Source of the DNA: Dermatophagoides farinae
Lineage: Eukaryota > Arthropoda > Arachnida > Sarcoptiformes > Pyroglyphidae
DNA length: 64,000 nucleotides
Direction of reading: 5' to 3'
Assembly: GCF_024713945.1 (NCBI RefSeq)
Contig: NC_134678.1
Location: 3,410,001-3,474,000, forward strand
Shown: one piece after another, positions 1 through 13,800 of the stretch
Layout of the letters: the number at the start of each line of letters is the position of its first letter
Position numbering within the stretch: position 1 is the stretch's first letter
Translations under genes and position numbers: made by a program
The notes under the pieces: generated by a model
What the model saw: only the letters and a program-made list of their open reading frames with translations
What the model was told of the DNA's origin: nothing
Database searches by the model: none

Positions 1-3000
1 TTTTTTTTTTGGTGGTGGTGGTGGTTTTCATTATTATTATCATTTTTTTCTGGATACATGATATTATTATTATTATTGCAAACTTAAAGTGGAAAAACAA
101 CAACGACAACAACAACAACAAAAAAATTATTGACATTCATTGATGGTCGTCGTTGTTGCTGTTGTTGAAACTATTTACCTGCTTGATTGCTCAGTATGTG
201 TTTTTTTTTTATTTATTCATTGATTGGTTAAAAAGAATGGGCGTTTGTTGTACGTGTACAGGTATATATCCTGACTTTTTATTTTATTTTTTGTATGTGT
301 GTGTGTGTGGTAGGTATGTATAATAATATAATAATAACTAGACATCGAATTATTGATCCAATGATTAAATGAATGAATTCAATCGATCAATAATTAGAGA
401 AATGAAATGAAAAAAAATAACTGAAAAAAAGTACAAGCAATGTGGATTCAATCGAAATTTTAGCAAAATATAAAATGAAATCATTTTTTTTTCGATAGTT
501 AGTCAGTAATTTCGGTTATTACACACATATATAATGTATATGTGTGTCACCTTCAACAAAAAAAAAAAAAAAAAAAAACAAAACTTCTGTTCAGTATTTC
601 AGCAGTATGTATGGTGTGTAATTCATTTGATTTCAGCACCTAACTCTTTTCGTAAATTTTATTCCGTTGTTAAATGGATAATATTTAGTTACATATTAGG
701 AGAAAAAAAATTTGAATTGCAAATTCTTGATGGAATTTTTGATTAGAGAAAAAAAATTCTGATGAAAATTGATGATGTTCAAAACAAGAAATTTTTTTTT
801 GAAATAAAATTCAAACAACAAAATGAAAAATGACAATAACAAAACAGATAAAAACAAAAAGTCTAAAATAAGAAGCAAATAGAAAGAGAGAAAGACATCA
901 GTGACAATAATAAACGAGAGAGTGAAAGAAAGAGACAGGTGTATATAACATTCATTCACAATGTGACATAGTTTTTCTGTTTCAGCAAAAAAAAAAAAAA
1001 ATTTCTCTATATAAAAAAAACTAATTTCTTTCTGATTAATGATTGAAAACTGGATTGAAATTCAAACGATGATGATGATGATGATGATACATTATGTAAT
1101 GTAATGTTGCCATTCATTGATTATGATCCACACACACACACATACATCGTGACCTTTTATCTTCTTCAACAATATATACATAAATATATCGATCGAATTT
1201 GATCGATATTGTAATATAATAATAACATGATGACATTTTTTATTTTAATATTTCAATTTCTCACGTGTCATCATCATCATTCATTCATTCATTTTGATTC
1301 AACTGTAAAAAATGACTATTAATATGTAGAGAAGAACATGTTTCTCTTTTCATAATATTATAAATTACATTATTTCGATCAATGTTAAACATTACACAGA
1401 TTGCTAAAGAATTTTATGATATGATTTGAATCCATTATTATTATTGTATAATCTTCAGATGGATAAATCTAACCTGTCTCAACTACAGAAACACTACAAT
1501 TAAATCACTTTTTCGAACTATATTGGTTTTCAATTTCACATTGATTGATATATCTACGATAGATAGATTTATAACCAAGTAATTTCAATCAATCAGAAAG
1601 GATTAATAATAATAAAACCGGTTCAGAGAAAGAAGAAAATAAAAAAAACACTGATTTTTTTTTCTTAAATTCTTTGCCATTTTTGTATGTGTACATTTCG
1701 TTCAGCATGATGTATGAAACTCTTTATTATGGCTTGGCAAATAAAAATTAGCTTTTTTCATCTTTATTTTCTGTGATTCGTACCCCCCACACACATACAC
1801 TACAAATTGATTGGCGGCAACCGATTGTTCAAATTTCCATTTTTTTTTTTTTTTTTTTGCTATCTTTATTGTAGATTTATATAGTGATTCTAGAAAAAGC
1901 TTGCGATAAACAACAAAAAAAACCCGAATTTCCACAGATCGAAAATTATTAGCATTTTCCCTCTACTATTCTCGATAGGAAAAAACAGTGGATCATTATC
2001 GGTATAAAATTGTAATCAAAGTGTGTGTGTGTGTAATGAGATTGTTGATTGACCAATCGGTTATTTACCTTTTTTTTGTTTGATTGTTTAGTTAATTTAT
2101 TCTAGTTTTTTTCTCGAATTTTCTTTCATTCGATTCTTATCCTATAATCAGAAAAAAATGAAATCCATTTTTTTCATTGTCTTTCTGTATCTATCATCGT
2201 CATTATTATAATGATGATGATGCAATTTTTAAACGCTTTCGGCAAAAATTTTTATGAAAACAGACACACACACACAAATACAAAGAAATCGTGATTAGAG
2301 CACGTGATGATTTTTCTACCAAATTTCATTTGTTTTGTTTTCTGGTAAAAATTTTCTTTCAAATTATGATAATTTTCTTTTTGAATCAAGAGAAATAAAA
2401 GAAAAAAACCAATCAATCAATTTAATTTAATTCGATCCTTTGTTAAAATTTAAATAAAGAATGATTATTGAACAAAAGTGGTTAAGAAATGATGAAAATA
2501 AAAAACCACAAAGCTAAGAAAGAAATAAAAACCTAAATTATTTGAAAAAGATATAAGAATTTTAACAAAAAAAGGAATTGCAAAAATTCTTTTATCACCA
2601 TCAATTGATTCATGGTTTTATGGGCAATTTACTTCTGGTAAATTCTGGTATAAATAAACAGAGAAAACGAATGAAATGCACAAAAGGTCAATGAAAATGA
2701 ACAAAAACCAAATAACGAAAAAAAAAATTGTGGCTCAAACGAAATGGCCATAATAATAATAATAATAACGATGAGGTAACCACCACTAAACAAATCATTG
2801 GTTTTGCATAAATTTTCAAAAGAATTTTATTTAAATGTTTTCTTTTTGGATTTTGCAACATTCAACCGAAAAACAAAATGTGTGAATTATTTTCTAGAAA
2901 GCTTAATCGAAAAAAAAATTTATTGAATATCACACAAGTGTGTGTGTGTGTTTGAATGTACGTTTGACCTGTTTGATTTGTTATAATGAACGCCATAGCA

Positions 3001-3074
3001 ACTATTACTAGATACCAGAATTTGATAGTCGTTGTGTGTATGTGTATGTGTGTGTGTGTGTAAAATTTACTCAC
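1..3074. other. non-coding AT-rich block left of the minus-strand exon
   Basis: No ORF here rises above what chance gives at this composition. It holds a poly-A tract near 557-577, a GAT run near 1068-1088, short CA/GT runs (1132-1142, 2021-2034, 2938-2951, 3046-3061) and A/T homopolymers. It should be intron of the minus-strand gene whose exon ends at 3075, because that exon has a clear donor pointing into this block. A donor-like CAG|GTAAAT exists on the minus strand near 170-180, but no convincing paired exon was found. Confidence 0.5.
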
Positions 3075-4302
3075 CATTTCTTTGCGATGATGATGATGTT
3101 TGTGCTGCAAATGTTTTTTGTATCATTAATGAAGATGATGATGATAAAATAAATCCAACTAATAAAATCATTATCATCATTGATGAAATAGATGATTGAA
3201 ATTTTTTTTTCAATCGATTTGATGATGATGATGACATTGATAAACAACAAAATAATGACAACAAAAATGTTGGTGGTTGTTGCCGTCTCGAATGATTTAT
3301 GGATCCATAGTTCTTTGGACATTCCAATATTGATGATGATGATTTTAATTGTTGTTGATTAATGATCCTCATCATAACATCATCACTATTATTAACAGGT
3401 GTTGATAATGTTCTAGCTTGTTGTTGAAAACAATTGGTCAGAATTTGACCATTATTATTAGCCATATAATTTTGTTTTTGTTGTTGATGATTATGATGAT
3501 GATCATATATCACGTTGATGAATGATGATGTTGATGTTGAATCCTTTTGATTATTATTATTATTATGGGTAATTTTATTGTTGTTGTTGTTAAAATTTAT
3601 TTCATTACCATCCACATCATCAGCATTGTTTTTGTTGTTGATATTAAAGCAATTAGAAATGTTTAAATATTGATGAAACCTTCTAGAATATTCGATAATA
3701 TTTTTTTGATAATAAAAATACCAATCATTGATGATGATTGATATAATGATTATTATTGTTATAATGGAATAGATTAGAGAATTGGACCAGATTAGGATGA
3801 GAGATGATAATGATAATAACGGTAATAATAATCTTGGTGGTAATTGTATTCGTGATTTATCATTATGTTGATTATCTGTATATTTGATTAATGAACATTC
3901 ATGAGAAAGTGGTAGTGTTGATATTATTGCTTCTGTTGTTGTTGTTGGTAGTGGTGGTGGTATCGATGGCGGTGATTTAGTTGTTGTTGTCGGTGATACG
4001 AATTGAATCGTCATTGAATTTGATCGTTGTCTTTTATGTAAAACAGACCTTTTTAAAAATGATGCTGGCTTTGTTTGAAACTTTTTCGTTTGAATTTTTG
4101 TTGTTGTTGGCCATTTGTGCTGATGATGGACAATGGATGTTTTTGCCATATTATTGCCAACAATATCATCTGGTTGTTGTTGTTGCTGTGTTCTATCATG
4201 ATCATCGATAATTATATTCGATGATTTTTTGATTATTATTGATTTGATGGTCAATATTTGATGATTACCATCATCATTGATCATTGAATGTTGATCAAAC
4301 AT
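3075..4302 (-). CDS. 5' coding exon of an unidentified membrane or secreted protein (partial)
   Basis: A 409-codon open frame on the minus strand runs from an ATG at 4302 to a consensus donor (exon ...AATG|GTGAGTAAAT, GT at 3074-3073), leaving phase 1. An open frame this long is very unlikely by chance at this AT content. The protein is low complexity: a Q5 run near residue 39, a T/P-rich stretch around 105-123, a hydrophobic Leu/Ile segment near 157-192, then Asn, His/Gln and Ser runs. A second hydrophobic core (MMIMILLVGFIL) lies near residues 375-386, after basic RLKKK and before FAAQ. An internal Met at residue 356 (codon at 3237) would give a standard signal peptide, so translation may really start there, with the upstream frame being an open 5' leader. 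The frame also stays open upstream to 4350, where a TTTATACAG acceptor-like site sits, so the exon could be internal. The family is not recognised. The next exon lies at lower coordinates or outside the window. Confidence 0.6.
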
Positions 4303-7300
4303 TGTCGTCGTCTTCGTTGATGATGTTATGTCACACACATATACACACTGTATAAAAAGAGATAAAAATTAATTGAAAAAAATCTTAAAAAATTGAAAAT
4401 TTTTTATAAAATTATCAAAAAATGGATTCTTGCCTGCGTACGAAAACAAAATGTGAAAAAAATAGTATTATCGTTTACGTTTTCTCATTATTATTATTAT
4501 CGTGTTGAAACTTTTTTATATTGTTTTTAAATTATCACTTTTTTCACCAAAACATTATTTTTTGACTATATTGTTGACAAACACTATAAAAAGAAAAAGA
4601 AACACACACAACCACGTTATAATTTCACCATTTATATCATCAATAGAAACAAATTCTTAAAAAACGCCCATCACCATTCACCAAACATTAATCACAGATG
4701 AAATTCAAAAAAAAAAATTCTTTTCACTTATTCATTATATCATTGGTGGCTATTGTCGTTGTCATTTGGATTTGGTTATCGAAAAATATGTCGAGTAAAA
4801 AAAACATTTGTTTCAAAAAAAAAAATCTAATGCATATTTTGTTTTCCAAATCATTATATGATCAGAAAAATAGAAATAAAAAACAAAAAAAAACCAAAAA
4901 AAAAAATCAACAACAACAAAAAAAAAACAAATAAGCAGAACAAGGCAAAATATATGTATGTATGTATTATGTGTTATGTTTCACAGCATCAACAGCAGCA
5001 GCAGCAGCAGCTACAACCAAATGTCATCAGAGTTTATTTATGATGCTGTTGATTGTTTTGTTTGATGAAATCAAAATCACAAACACAAAAATTAAAAGTT
5101 GAATGAAAAAAAAAATCTATGTCGAATGTTCATGTGTCAGTGGTTTGTGGATATATTATATTTCTACTTGTATATCCATTCATCATCATCATCATCATCA
5201 ATGAATGAGCCACAATCATCAAATAGAAATATGTTTCTCACTCTCAAAGTAAATTTCACTTTTTCTTTTTTTTTGTCGTTGTTGTTGTTGTTGGAACTGA
5301 GCTCAAACTCTCTTTCCCGATAATAATAATAATAATAATAGATCGAAACATTTTTCTCTTCGTTTCTATATGTTTCAAGCTTTGTTCATCATCATCATTG
5401 TAATTATTATTTTTCCATAAAAATGAAACATAGACAGAACAAATTAACAGAAATTGAGAAAGAGAAAGTGTATGTCTGTTGAGAGCGAGAGTGAAAGCTA
5501 TAGCTATTTATGATGATGGAGCAAAATAATGAAAAAAATCAAATATCGAAAGAGCTAAATGTGTGTGTGAGAAAGAGAGAGAGAGAGAGAGAAAATGCAA
5601 GCAAATGAGAGAAAGTGAGGGAGAGAAAGAGAGAGTGATTGAGAGATGTTCGTAATTCAATGGCGCCATTTATATATTTAATATTAACGAATGATGATGA
5701 TGATGATGCTATGACTGATTGGATAAATATCGGCCTTTTCATTCGTTCGTTCGTTTATTTATTTTTTTTTTTTTTTTTGACCATAAAATGTTTTTATTTT
5801 ATCAAATGAAAATGAAATTTTCATTTTCTTTTAAATGTCATTCTCTTGCACACGCACACGACACATTTACCATCATCAGAATCGAAACCGATTCTTTTTC
5901 GCATATAAAATTTGAATGTTTAATTTTATGTCAAAAAAAAGCTAAATTTCTAGCCAGATATAGCCATGATTGTCAGGTCAGATGTATGATGATGATGACG
6001 ATGATGATAGAGACTAAGAAAAAAAAATCAATAAAAACAAAGACTTGATCAGTTTCTTTATTCTCTCTTTTTCTATGTTTTTTTTGTGATACATAATACA
6101 TCTACACACATGGTCACCATCAAAAACAAGGTGTATTATATATATCTTGTTGTATTATGTACCTGTTTGGTAAATATCCTGAAGAGAAAAAGAGAAAAAA
6201 AACCATCCAATTACCTCACATACACTTTTCAGACATTCATTTAATGATTTTCAAGTAGATACATTTCAGGATGGTGATGAAAGGGGCCAAATATTTTTTT
6301 TTTTTTTTGTTTTTGGATACAAACAGAAAATAAAATGCGCTAACTTTGAGAATTCAGTGAATTCATCAAATTGAATGTAAAAAATGCAGAACCAACGAAA
6401 AAAAAAATTTTTTTTTATTGTGGAAAAACCACTGCACGTGTTTTTAGAGAAAGAAAGAGGAAAAATATTTGTGATGATGTGAATGGAATTTAAAATCATT
6501 GATTGATTGATTGATTGATTCATCATTGGATGATGGAATAATTTTTTGTTTTCTGATTGATTGACAAAATAATTATAATAATGGATTATGAATGGAATGA
6601 ATAATGGAATTTCCTGCACAAAAATTTGATATTATTAACAAACTAACAACCATTCAAACATTACACATACCATTTATGATTAAATTTCGTTGTTATTCGG
6701 TTTTTTTTTGTTCCATTGTTTATATTCACGTTTACATAAACAGAATCAACGTGTAAGCAAGAAAAAAAAACACATGCACACACACAAAAGTTTCAAAAAT
6801 CAACCGGTGAATTTACATATGTTTCACATTTGTAAATGAATCGATTAGTTATTGATATTCAAATTTATCAATTCGATAATGATGATGATTGTCACGATAA
6901 ATAAACACAATGTGTGTGCGTGTGTATATGGATAAAATCATACCATTATTCACGGTTATCAATTGAAATGATGACAAGAATGTAAAATATTTGTAAATTA
7001 TGATGATTCATACCCAACAATCTATCCATTATATTTATATTGGATCAAAAAAAAATTTCTGTTTGGATCAATGATGTTTTTTGAATGAAATTGATTTTCC
7101 GGTCAATTAATTTAATTCAATTCAATTCAATTTCTTTTTTTGGTGTGCAATAATTTCAATTTTTTTATGTTTCCTGTATTTTATTAAAAAAAACCAGCAT
7201 GGTATATTAACATTATATGTATATTCTGAATTGAGATGTTTATTTTTGCATTGATTTTTTTGTATCTAAAATGAATTGAATGGCAAAGAAAATGTCTTCT

Positions 7301-8668
7301 TTATTTTATATTTTATTATCTCCTCACCCACATCCAGACATGTATGACTGTACCATGAACTTGAAACAATGACAACAACAACAACAACCAACAGCTTAAC
7401 TGACCCTCAAATTGTGATAAATTTTCATTATTATTGAAATAATTGGTCAGTGTGACGAGTGAAATTATTGTTAGCGTTAAACAACAACAACAACAATCAA
7501 ATCGATCATGTGAATCGTTTTTTTTTTGTTTTGTTTTAAGTTGGAAACGAAAAATGATAATAAATTCATAAATGAATGGGATGAAAAAAAATTTCTGATT
7601 GAAATTTTCATTTTAAGCTAATAATCAAAAATGTTGAAAACAATGGATTCATCAGCTAGTGAGAAATCAAAGAAATTTTGGAAAATAAAACAAATTCTAA
7701 AACAAAGGCAAATTGATATTCTAAGAAAAGTGAAAAAAAAATTCTATCATTCGATTATCCCTGGATTATCTTGATGATTTTTTTTATTGATTCTTCAATT
7801 CAATAGTCACTTACGAATCGAACCATTTTGAATCCAAACCACTTGCACAGACATCATACATATATATAGAAAATACAATGGAAAGGAAACTGTGTGTTGA
7901 ATACAAGGTTGTATTACACATATAATGTGGAAACACAAATTTTCAAGAACAATTCTAAAATAGATTTTGGCCAACAACAACAACAACAACAAAAAGTCAA
8001 TTGCAAATGGCACAATAAACGAGGCAACAACATCAACAATGGTAATGGTAAAAATATTTATAATTCAAACTAATCGGCCGACCAAAAAAAAAAAAATAAA
8101 TAAGAAAAAAATTGTTTTAAAATCAATTTTTCCTTGCCTACTAAAAAAAAAATTTAATTTAATTTAATTTCCAAAATTTCGTTCTTTCGGTTGTATGGGG
8201 CAAACAAAACAAAAAAAAAACAGCCATAAAAATTAATACTTTTTTTTCTCTGGTTGACAATGATGGTTGATTTCATTGAACAAAAAAAAATAAAAAAAAT
8301 AAAATAAAATTCATCTGTAATCGGCATTATCATTGAAACATGATTTACGATGACAACGATTCCAGAAGTTCCGAGAACAACAACAACAACAAAAATTGAC
8401 AAGGAAAATGACACACAAGCACACACACACACAGGTCCATTCAATTCAAATACATTAAAAACCTCAACAACGAAAAAAAAACAAAAAAATTTAAATTCAA
8501 TATCAAATAAACAAAAAAAAAATAAAATAACTGAATTGAATTGACCATTCGACCTTGAAATGATGACGAATCCAAGAAAAATTTCAAATTAAATTTTAAG
8601 CTGAAAATTATCTATTAAAAAAAATGACAAACGTCGATTCAATCATCATCATTCTCCTGGATGATGAT

Positions 8669-8690
8669 CATAGGCGAATTTCCGCCTATG
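8669..8690. repeat. 8-bp perfect hairpin
   Basis: CATAGGCG (8669-8676) and CGCCTATG (8683-8690) are exact inverted copies separated by AATTTC. The GC-rich arms stand out in a very AT-rich neighbourhood. This could be the end or centre of a decayed small transposon; no target-site duplication was identified. Confidence 0.5.
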
Positions 8691-8911
8691 GTGAAAATAT
8701 CCATATGAATGCAAAGCAGATATATACATGTAAATCATCGATCAATTGATTCTAAAATGATGTTTATATAAAATCTATTCAATCAATAATTGGGCGAGTC
8801 AAAAATGCTACAACAAAAAAAAAAATAAAAATAAAAATTCAATTGGAATTCAATTGTGGAAAATCCAAAAAATTCAAACCAAACCTCCTTCTTATTATCC
8901 TAACTAACTAT

Positions 8912-8941
8912 TGTGTGTATGTGTGTGTGTGTGTGTGTGTG
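8912..8941. repeat. GT dinucleotide microsatellite
   Basis: A nearly uninterrupted GT run with one early TAT interruption. Confidence 0.85.
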
Positions 8942-9812
8942 ACCACCCGTTGATTGTAAGTAAAAGAAAATATAAAAAGATGTGAAAAAATCCAAATACA
9001 TGATCAACGCACAATGTCTGGACGATAACAATTATGTCATTAATAAAAATATAATTCTCAATGAATATAAATCTCTACTGTTTTTTTTTCTCTTTTTTGG
9101 TTTTCGTTTGTTTGTTTGTTTGAAATTAATCATTATTGGCAGGATTTTGAAATAATATTTTTGTGAAGAAAAAAAAATGTGAAGCCAACACCAATATGAA
9201 TATGTTCACATTTCACTATATTTATTTATTGCTATATTATTGGCAATCGTTAATCGAACGAAATAAAAAAAATTCAACTAAATGGCTGAAAAAGAATTCG
9301 ATTAACAACAAGTTTTCATCAGAAATGATAACTTTTCTACCTACAGGCAAATAAAAAAAAAAACACGCAAATATACACTGATAGAACACATTTACTGCTA
9401 ATAATGTTGTTGTTGCTGTTGGATCAAACACACTCGATCCAGAAGAGAGAAAAAAAAATTATTCATTGAAATTCCAAGCCCAAAAAAAAGCAAAACTGAT
9501 ATGATATACTCTGATGGTGGCATGGCTAGAGGGTTTCCAGTTCAATCCAGTTCCAATATCTGATCCATTAAAAATTGAATTCCAAAATGAGTAGATGATA
9601 GAAAACAGAAGCGAAATAAAAAAAAACAATGACAGTTTTTTTTTATTTCAGTAGTCTTTGTCTCTATATAGACAGCTGTCGGTGTGTTTTTTTTGACATG
9701 TAAAGAATATATTTAGAAAAAAAAATAAATGAAATGAATTTCAATCGTAAAACAATCACATATTTTTTTCAATTCAAAAATAGGATTTTTTTTATTATTA
9801 TTATTATAAACA

Positions 9813-9890
9813 TGTGCTGTCCATTGGCTGAATGGATAGGTGCATAGTGTTTGTGCACAGTAGTAGCGATTCAATCAATCAATCAGCATA
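9813..9890 (+). ncRNA. weak tRNA-like / Pol III SINE-head candidate
   Basis: The stretch TGGCTGAATGGATAGG (9825-9840) resembles a Pol III A box. About 30 bases on, GCGATTCAATC (9866-9876) resembles a degenerate B box. The flanks TGTGCTG (9813-9819) and CAGCATA (9884-9890) can pair as a 7-bp acceptor-like stem with one G-T pair, and GTGCA/TGCAC (9840-9844 and 9854-9858) forms an anticodon-like stem. The 78-nt length, the 9-nt loop and the poor T arm do not fit a functional tRNA. It may be a decayed tRNA-derived SINE or a coincidence. Confidence 0.15.
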
Positions 9891-9960
9891 AGCGGATTTT
9901 AGCTATTTTTACTGATTGATTGATAAATTCAAGACTTATGAACGTAAAAGTATTATGTAT

Positions 9961-9984
9961 GTGTGTGTGTGTGTGTGTGTGTGT
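9961..9984. repeat. GT dinucleotide microsatellite
   Basis: A perfect run of 12 GT units. Confidence 0.9.
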
Positions 9985-10724
9985 TTGTGGTTGAATCGTG
10001 TGATCAAATGTTGAAATGGGAAAAAAAAGTTAATTGAACAAATGAGAAAAAAAAAACAAAGACATTTTGTATATATGAAGAAATAAAATGAAAATCGCTA
10101 CTACTTGATTTTTATTTTTTTTTCTCTTTTCTGATGATCATAATCAGTAGTCATTCAATATTCAATATTACAATGACCATTTGGACCTTGAATTTGAAAT
10201 CAAACATGTGTGTTGGTATAATCATCATAATGATAATCTTCATAATTTTTTTTAACCAAAAAAAAAAAAAAAAAAATATATATAATATATAATGATAATG
10301 ATGATGAGCGAATCAATCGATTGATTTATTTACTATTGATGATATGGCTGACTGACCATTACGATTGCAATCGATTAAAATTATGTGTGTGTGTGTGTAT
10401 GGGTAGAAAAAAAAACAGAGAGAAAAAACGCAGATAGTTCTAATCTTCTTAACTATGAATTGATCAATTGTTGAATAGAATGAATGAAACAAAATTAATT
10501 AGCCGGATGATGATGGCGATTTTTTTTTAATTTGATTCCTTTGAAAAATCACAATGTTACATCATCAATGACACAACACCCAGCAACAGTTTTCACTAAT
10601 GTTATCAATCGATTCTGAATTTTCATTTAAATTGATCACATTTTTTTTTATCATGGTTATCGATTTGACATTGATCATTCATATTTGATGATTCATTTAA
10701 TAAAATTATTAAAATTCATTTTTT

Positions 10725-10832
10725 TTAACTCATTGGCTGCCATCATAGAAAAAAAGTACCCATAGACTAGTGGCGTAAAAATTCCATTAAAATACGACTC
10801 ATATTTGAGCAGTTTGGCAGTCAATGAGTTAA
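10725..10832. mobile_element. 100-bp piggyBac-type MITE with TTAA target duplications
   Basis: A 100-bp body (10729-10828) is bounded by TTAA at 10725-10728 and TTAA at 10829-10832. Its ends are 14-bp terminal inverted repeats with one mismatch: CTCATTGGCTGCCA (10729-10742) and TGGCAGTCAATGAG (10815-10828). TTAA duplication is the hallmark of piggyBac-superfamily insertion, and ends of the form C-Y-C-W-T-T-G-R-C-T-G-C-C are common in that group. The interior has no coding capacity and is GC-richer than its surroundings. It is a non-autonomous element that needs a transposase from elsewhere. Short ORFs crossing it are incidental. Confidence 0.75.
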
Positions 10833-13800
10833 TTTTTAATTGAAAATAAATAAAATTTTTCAAAAATTTTCTTGTCATTTTAAGAATTTTTTCTTTGATA
10901 ATGATAAGTATTATCATTCATCGTAATAATAAAGATAATTATCCTTATTAGCCATCAATTAGTGACATGAAAAACGTAACAAACAAAATTTGTTTTAAAC
11001 CCCTCTATTACTTTTTTTTGTCATTAAATATTGATCAAATTCGATTACAAAAACTTCATGGTCAGACGAAGATATGAGCGTGTGTTGTTGTATTTTTTTT
11101 CATCATAATGATTTCGATGGGAACGAATGAAAAATGAATTCCAATTTTCAATTACCATTATTATACGGAATTTATTTATATAAATATAGTGTTTTGATAA
11201 CAATCAAATGAATGATGTTTGTTTGCCATTAATATTATTATTTATTATATAAATGATCCTTTAGATAATCAGTGGATGATGGTCAAATTTGTATATGGTA
11301 AATCAATGTGTGTGTGTATGTGTGTGCATAAATGTCTATGGCGTCAATTGATGTTTTGATCATCAATAAAAGGGGTACGAGTATAGACATTTGATTTGGT
11401 GGTGATGGCGGTGGTGGTGGTGGTGGCGGCAATCGATCAATTGATTTCATTAATTAGTCATGGGTTTTTTCTCTTTGCATAGCAGCGGCTGTTGTTGTTG
11501 TTGTTGTTGATGAATTTTTCTTATTCAAAATTGATCTTATCATTAAATAACATGATAACTTTTTGTGTGTGTGGAATGTTTCATTTTTCGTTTTTTACGA
11601 GAAAAATGTTTTTTTTCACTCATTAAAGAAGGTCAATTCATTTAGCTCCATTGTTTTTTTTTTGGAAATGAAATTCTGTTTGTTTGTTTGTTTGTTTGGG
11701 AAAATCCAGCCACCATTTGTTGTTGTGTATTCGCAAGCTACCCACCACCTGTCATCAAGTGAAAAAGTAAAAAACATGAAAGAAAAACAAAAAAAAAATT
11801 TACATAAATGGTGAACATTTGATTTTCATGTTTTAATTTTTATATTTCATGTTTTTTATTCGATCCTCACGAAATTATCACGGAATATTCATCAAAAAAA
11901 AACATTTTCGATTTATAGCAAACACCAATTTCGACCGAAAAAAAAATTGATTAATTTAATGATATTTCGAATAAATTCAATTAATATTTTTTTTCCAAAC
12001 GAATTTGAAGAATGATGAGTCGAATTTCTTATTTGATGATTGCTACAAATTGATTGCTTGTCAAAATATAATGAACGGATTAGTACTGGCATGATTAGAT
12101 ATCTGAATTCATTTTTCAAATTTCTATCTTCTAGATTTTTCATTCACGGAAAAAAAACTCAATAATGGATAATTACAAATGTCGTTGACATGATGAATAT
12201 TGATTGCAGAAAAAAAACCAGCAAGATTTTTTTTTCTTTCTCTCACTTGATAACCCTAGGCGTCCAACAAAAACAAAATGGTGTTAATATTATTCGTTTA
12301 TCATCAATCTCTAATACGATTGTGGGAAGAGAATCACGAATTTTTTTTTTATTGAAAAATTAAAGAAAGAGAAAAAAAATCAATCAATTTTATAAAATGG
12401 ACGCTAAAAAGTAATAAAAAAAAAGTTTTGCTTAAAAATTTATTGGTGGCAATATTTACATATTAAGCTTTTTACAAATATTGAAAACATTTTATATAGA
12501 AAAATGGGAAAAAAACAAGAATAAATTGAACAAAATAAATGCCAAGGTTTTGTTTTTGTTTTTTGCAAAATAAATTCATCTAAATGATGAATATTGGAAT
12601 ATTTGATCAATGGATAATCGGTATTATGAATGGCTAGTTGGAATAATTTTTTTTCATTTTGTTTATTCTATCATGTTTTTATTAAAACATTAAAATAAAA
12701 ATGAAAGGAATTTTTGTTTCTCTTTTCAATTGAACAAAATAAAGGATTGAGATATATTTATTTGTGTAATCAACATGACATTCGCGGCATGACAAATTTG
12801 AATCGGTTTATTGATTATTGTTGATTGTATGTTGAATTTTTTTTTGTTTTGTTTTGTTTCTTGATTTGATTAATTATATTAGACTTTATTTTTATTATTA
12901 TAATGGTACAAACAGGCACAAATTTGTGTAAATATCATCTATCTATCTATATATACATATATGAGTGTGTGTTATATTGCTGAACATTTACATTGCTCCA
13001 TTCAGATTTCAAAATATATAATTTTTTGTTTTGTTTTGTTTTGTTTTGGATTTCATCAAAATATCGAAATATCGAAGAAATGAATATTTTTTTTTGTTTT
13101 GTTTTTCATGGTCATCATCATGGTCCAGTCAAATCAAATTAATCTAAAAAATGAAATTCAGGAAGAAATAACAGAAAAATTTTGGCAAAAAAAAACAACA
13201 CAGGTGAAATATCGAATTTATTTGATTTTTAACCAGATCAGATTAGCATTAAAAAAATGGAATTTATTTTGCTATGGACAAAAAAAAATTTTCAGACAAA
13301 TTCCCCATTGGTGAAAGAAGAAAAAAAATGTTACAAATGTTTTATTGTCAATGTCAAAATTATAATTTACAAATGATATGTTTAACAACAACAACAACAA
13401 AAACAACAAAAACAATAGAAAAGGGATTAACACTTTGTGATTAATGATTTGCATATGAACAATATATATTAATTATTGTTTTAATTATTATTATTATTCG
13501 TAAATATTTCCATAGAATAATAATCACCCTTATTCCTGAAGAAAGTGAGACAAAACCCAAACAAAAGACATTGTGTTCATCATTTTATTTCATTCGGTGT
13601 ATAGCAGACAATTGAATTTTTTGGACTCATTGATTGATTGATTGATTGAAATTGAAATTGTGAAATCATCAATAAGAATAATTACAAATTACATCTTTCA
13701 CTATTTTAATGAATGGTTTGTGAGATATGTGTTTATTGTATAAATTATGTTTCTTTTTTTTGTGAGATAAGAATAGTGTGCAAATTAAATGATGTGATTT

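Larger units (their letters stand above)
4303..9812. other. non-coding block with microsatellites
   Basis: No supported gene. It contains a purine-rich GA tract (about 5449-5646, densest 5574-5592), CAG/CAA clusters (4985-5015), GAT/CAT runs, a GT run at 8912-8941 and many A/T homopolymers. The open frames seen here are short and dominated by homopolymer codons. A minus-strand GTAAGT donor-like site near 7812 follows a short open frame, but no matching acceptor was convincing. Confidence 0.45.

Noticed and set aside
7807-8013. Minus-strand short ORF ending near a GTAAGT donor
   Set aside because: Donor is good, but the upstream sequence is low-complexity Leu/Ile and splicing to the exon at 4350-3075 gives a stop.
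9510-9560. GC-richer patch tested as a tRNA gene
   Set aside because: No cloverleaf, and no A/B box pair at the right spacing.
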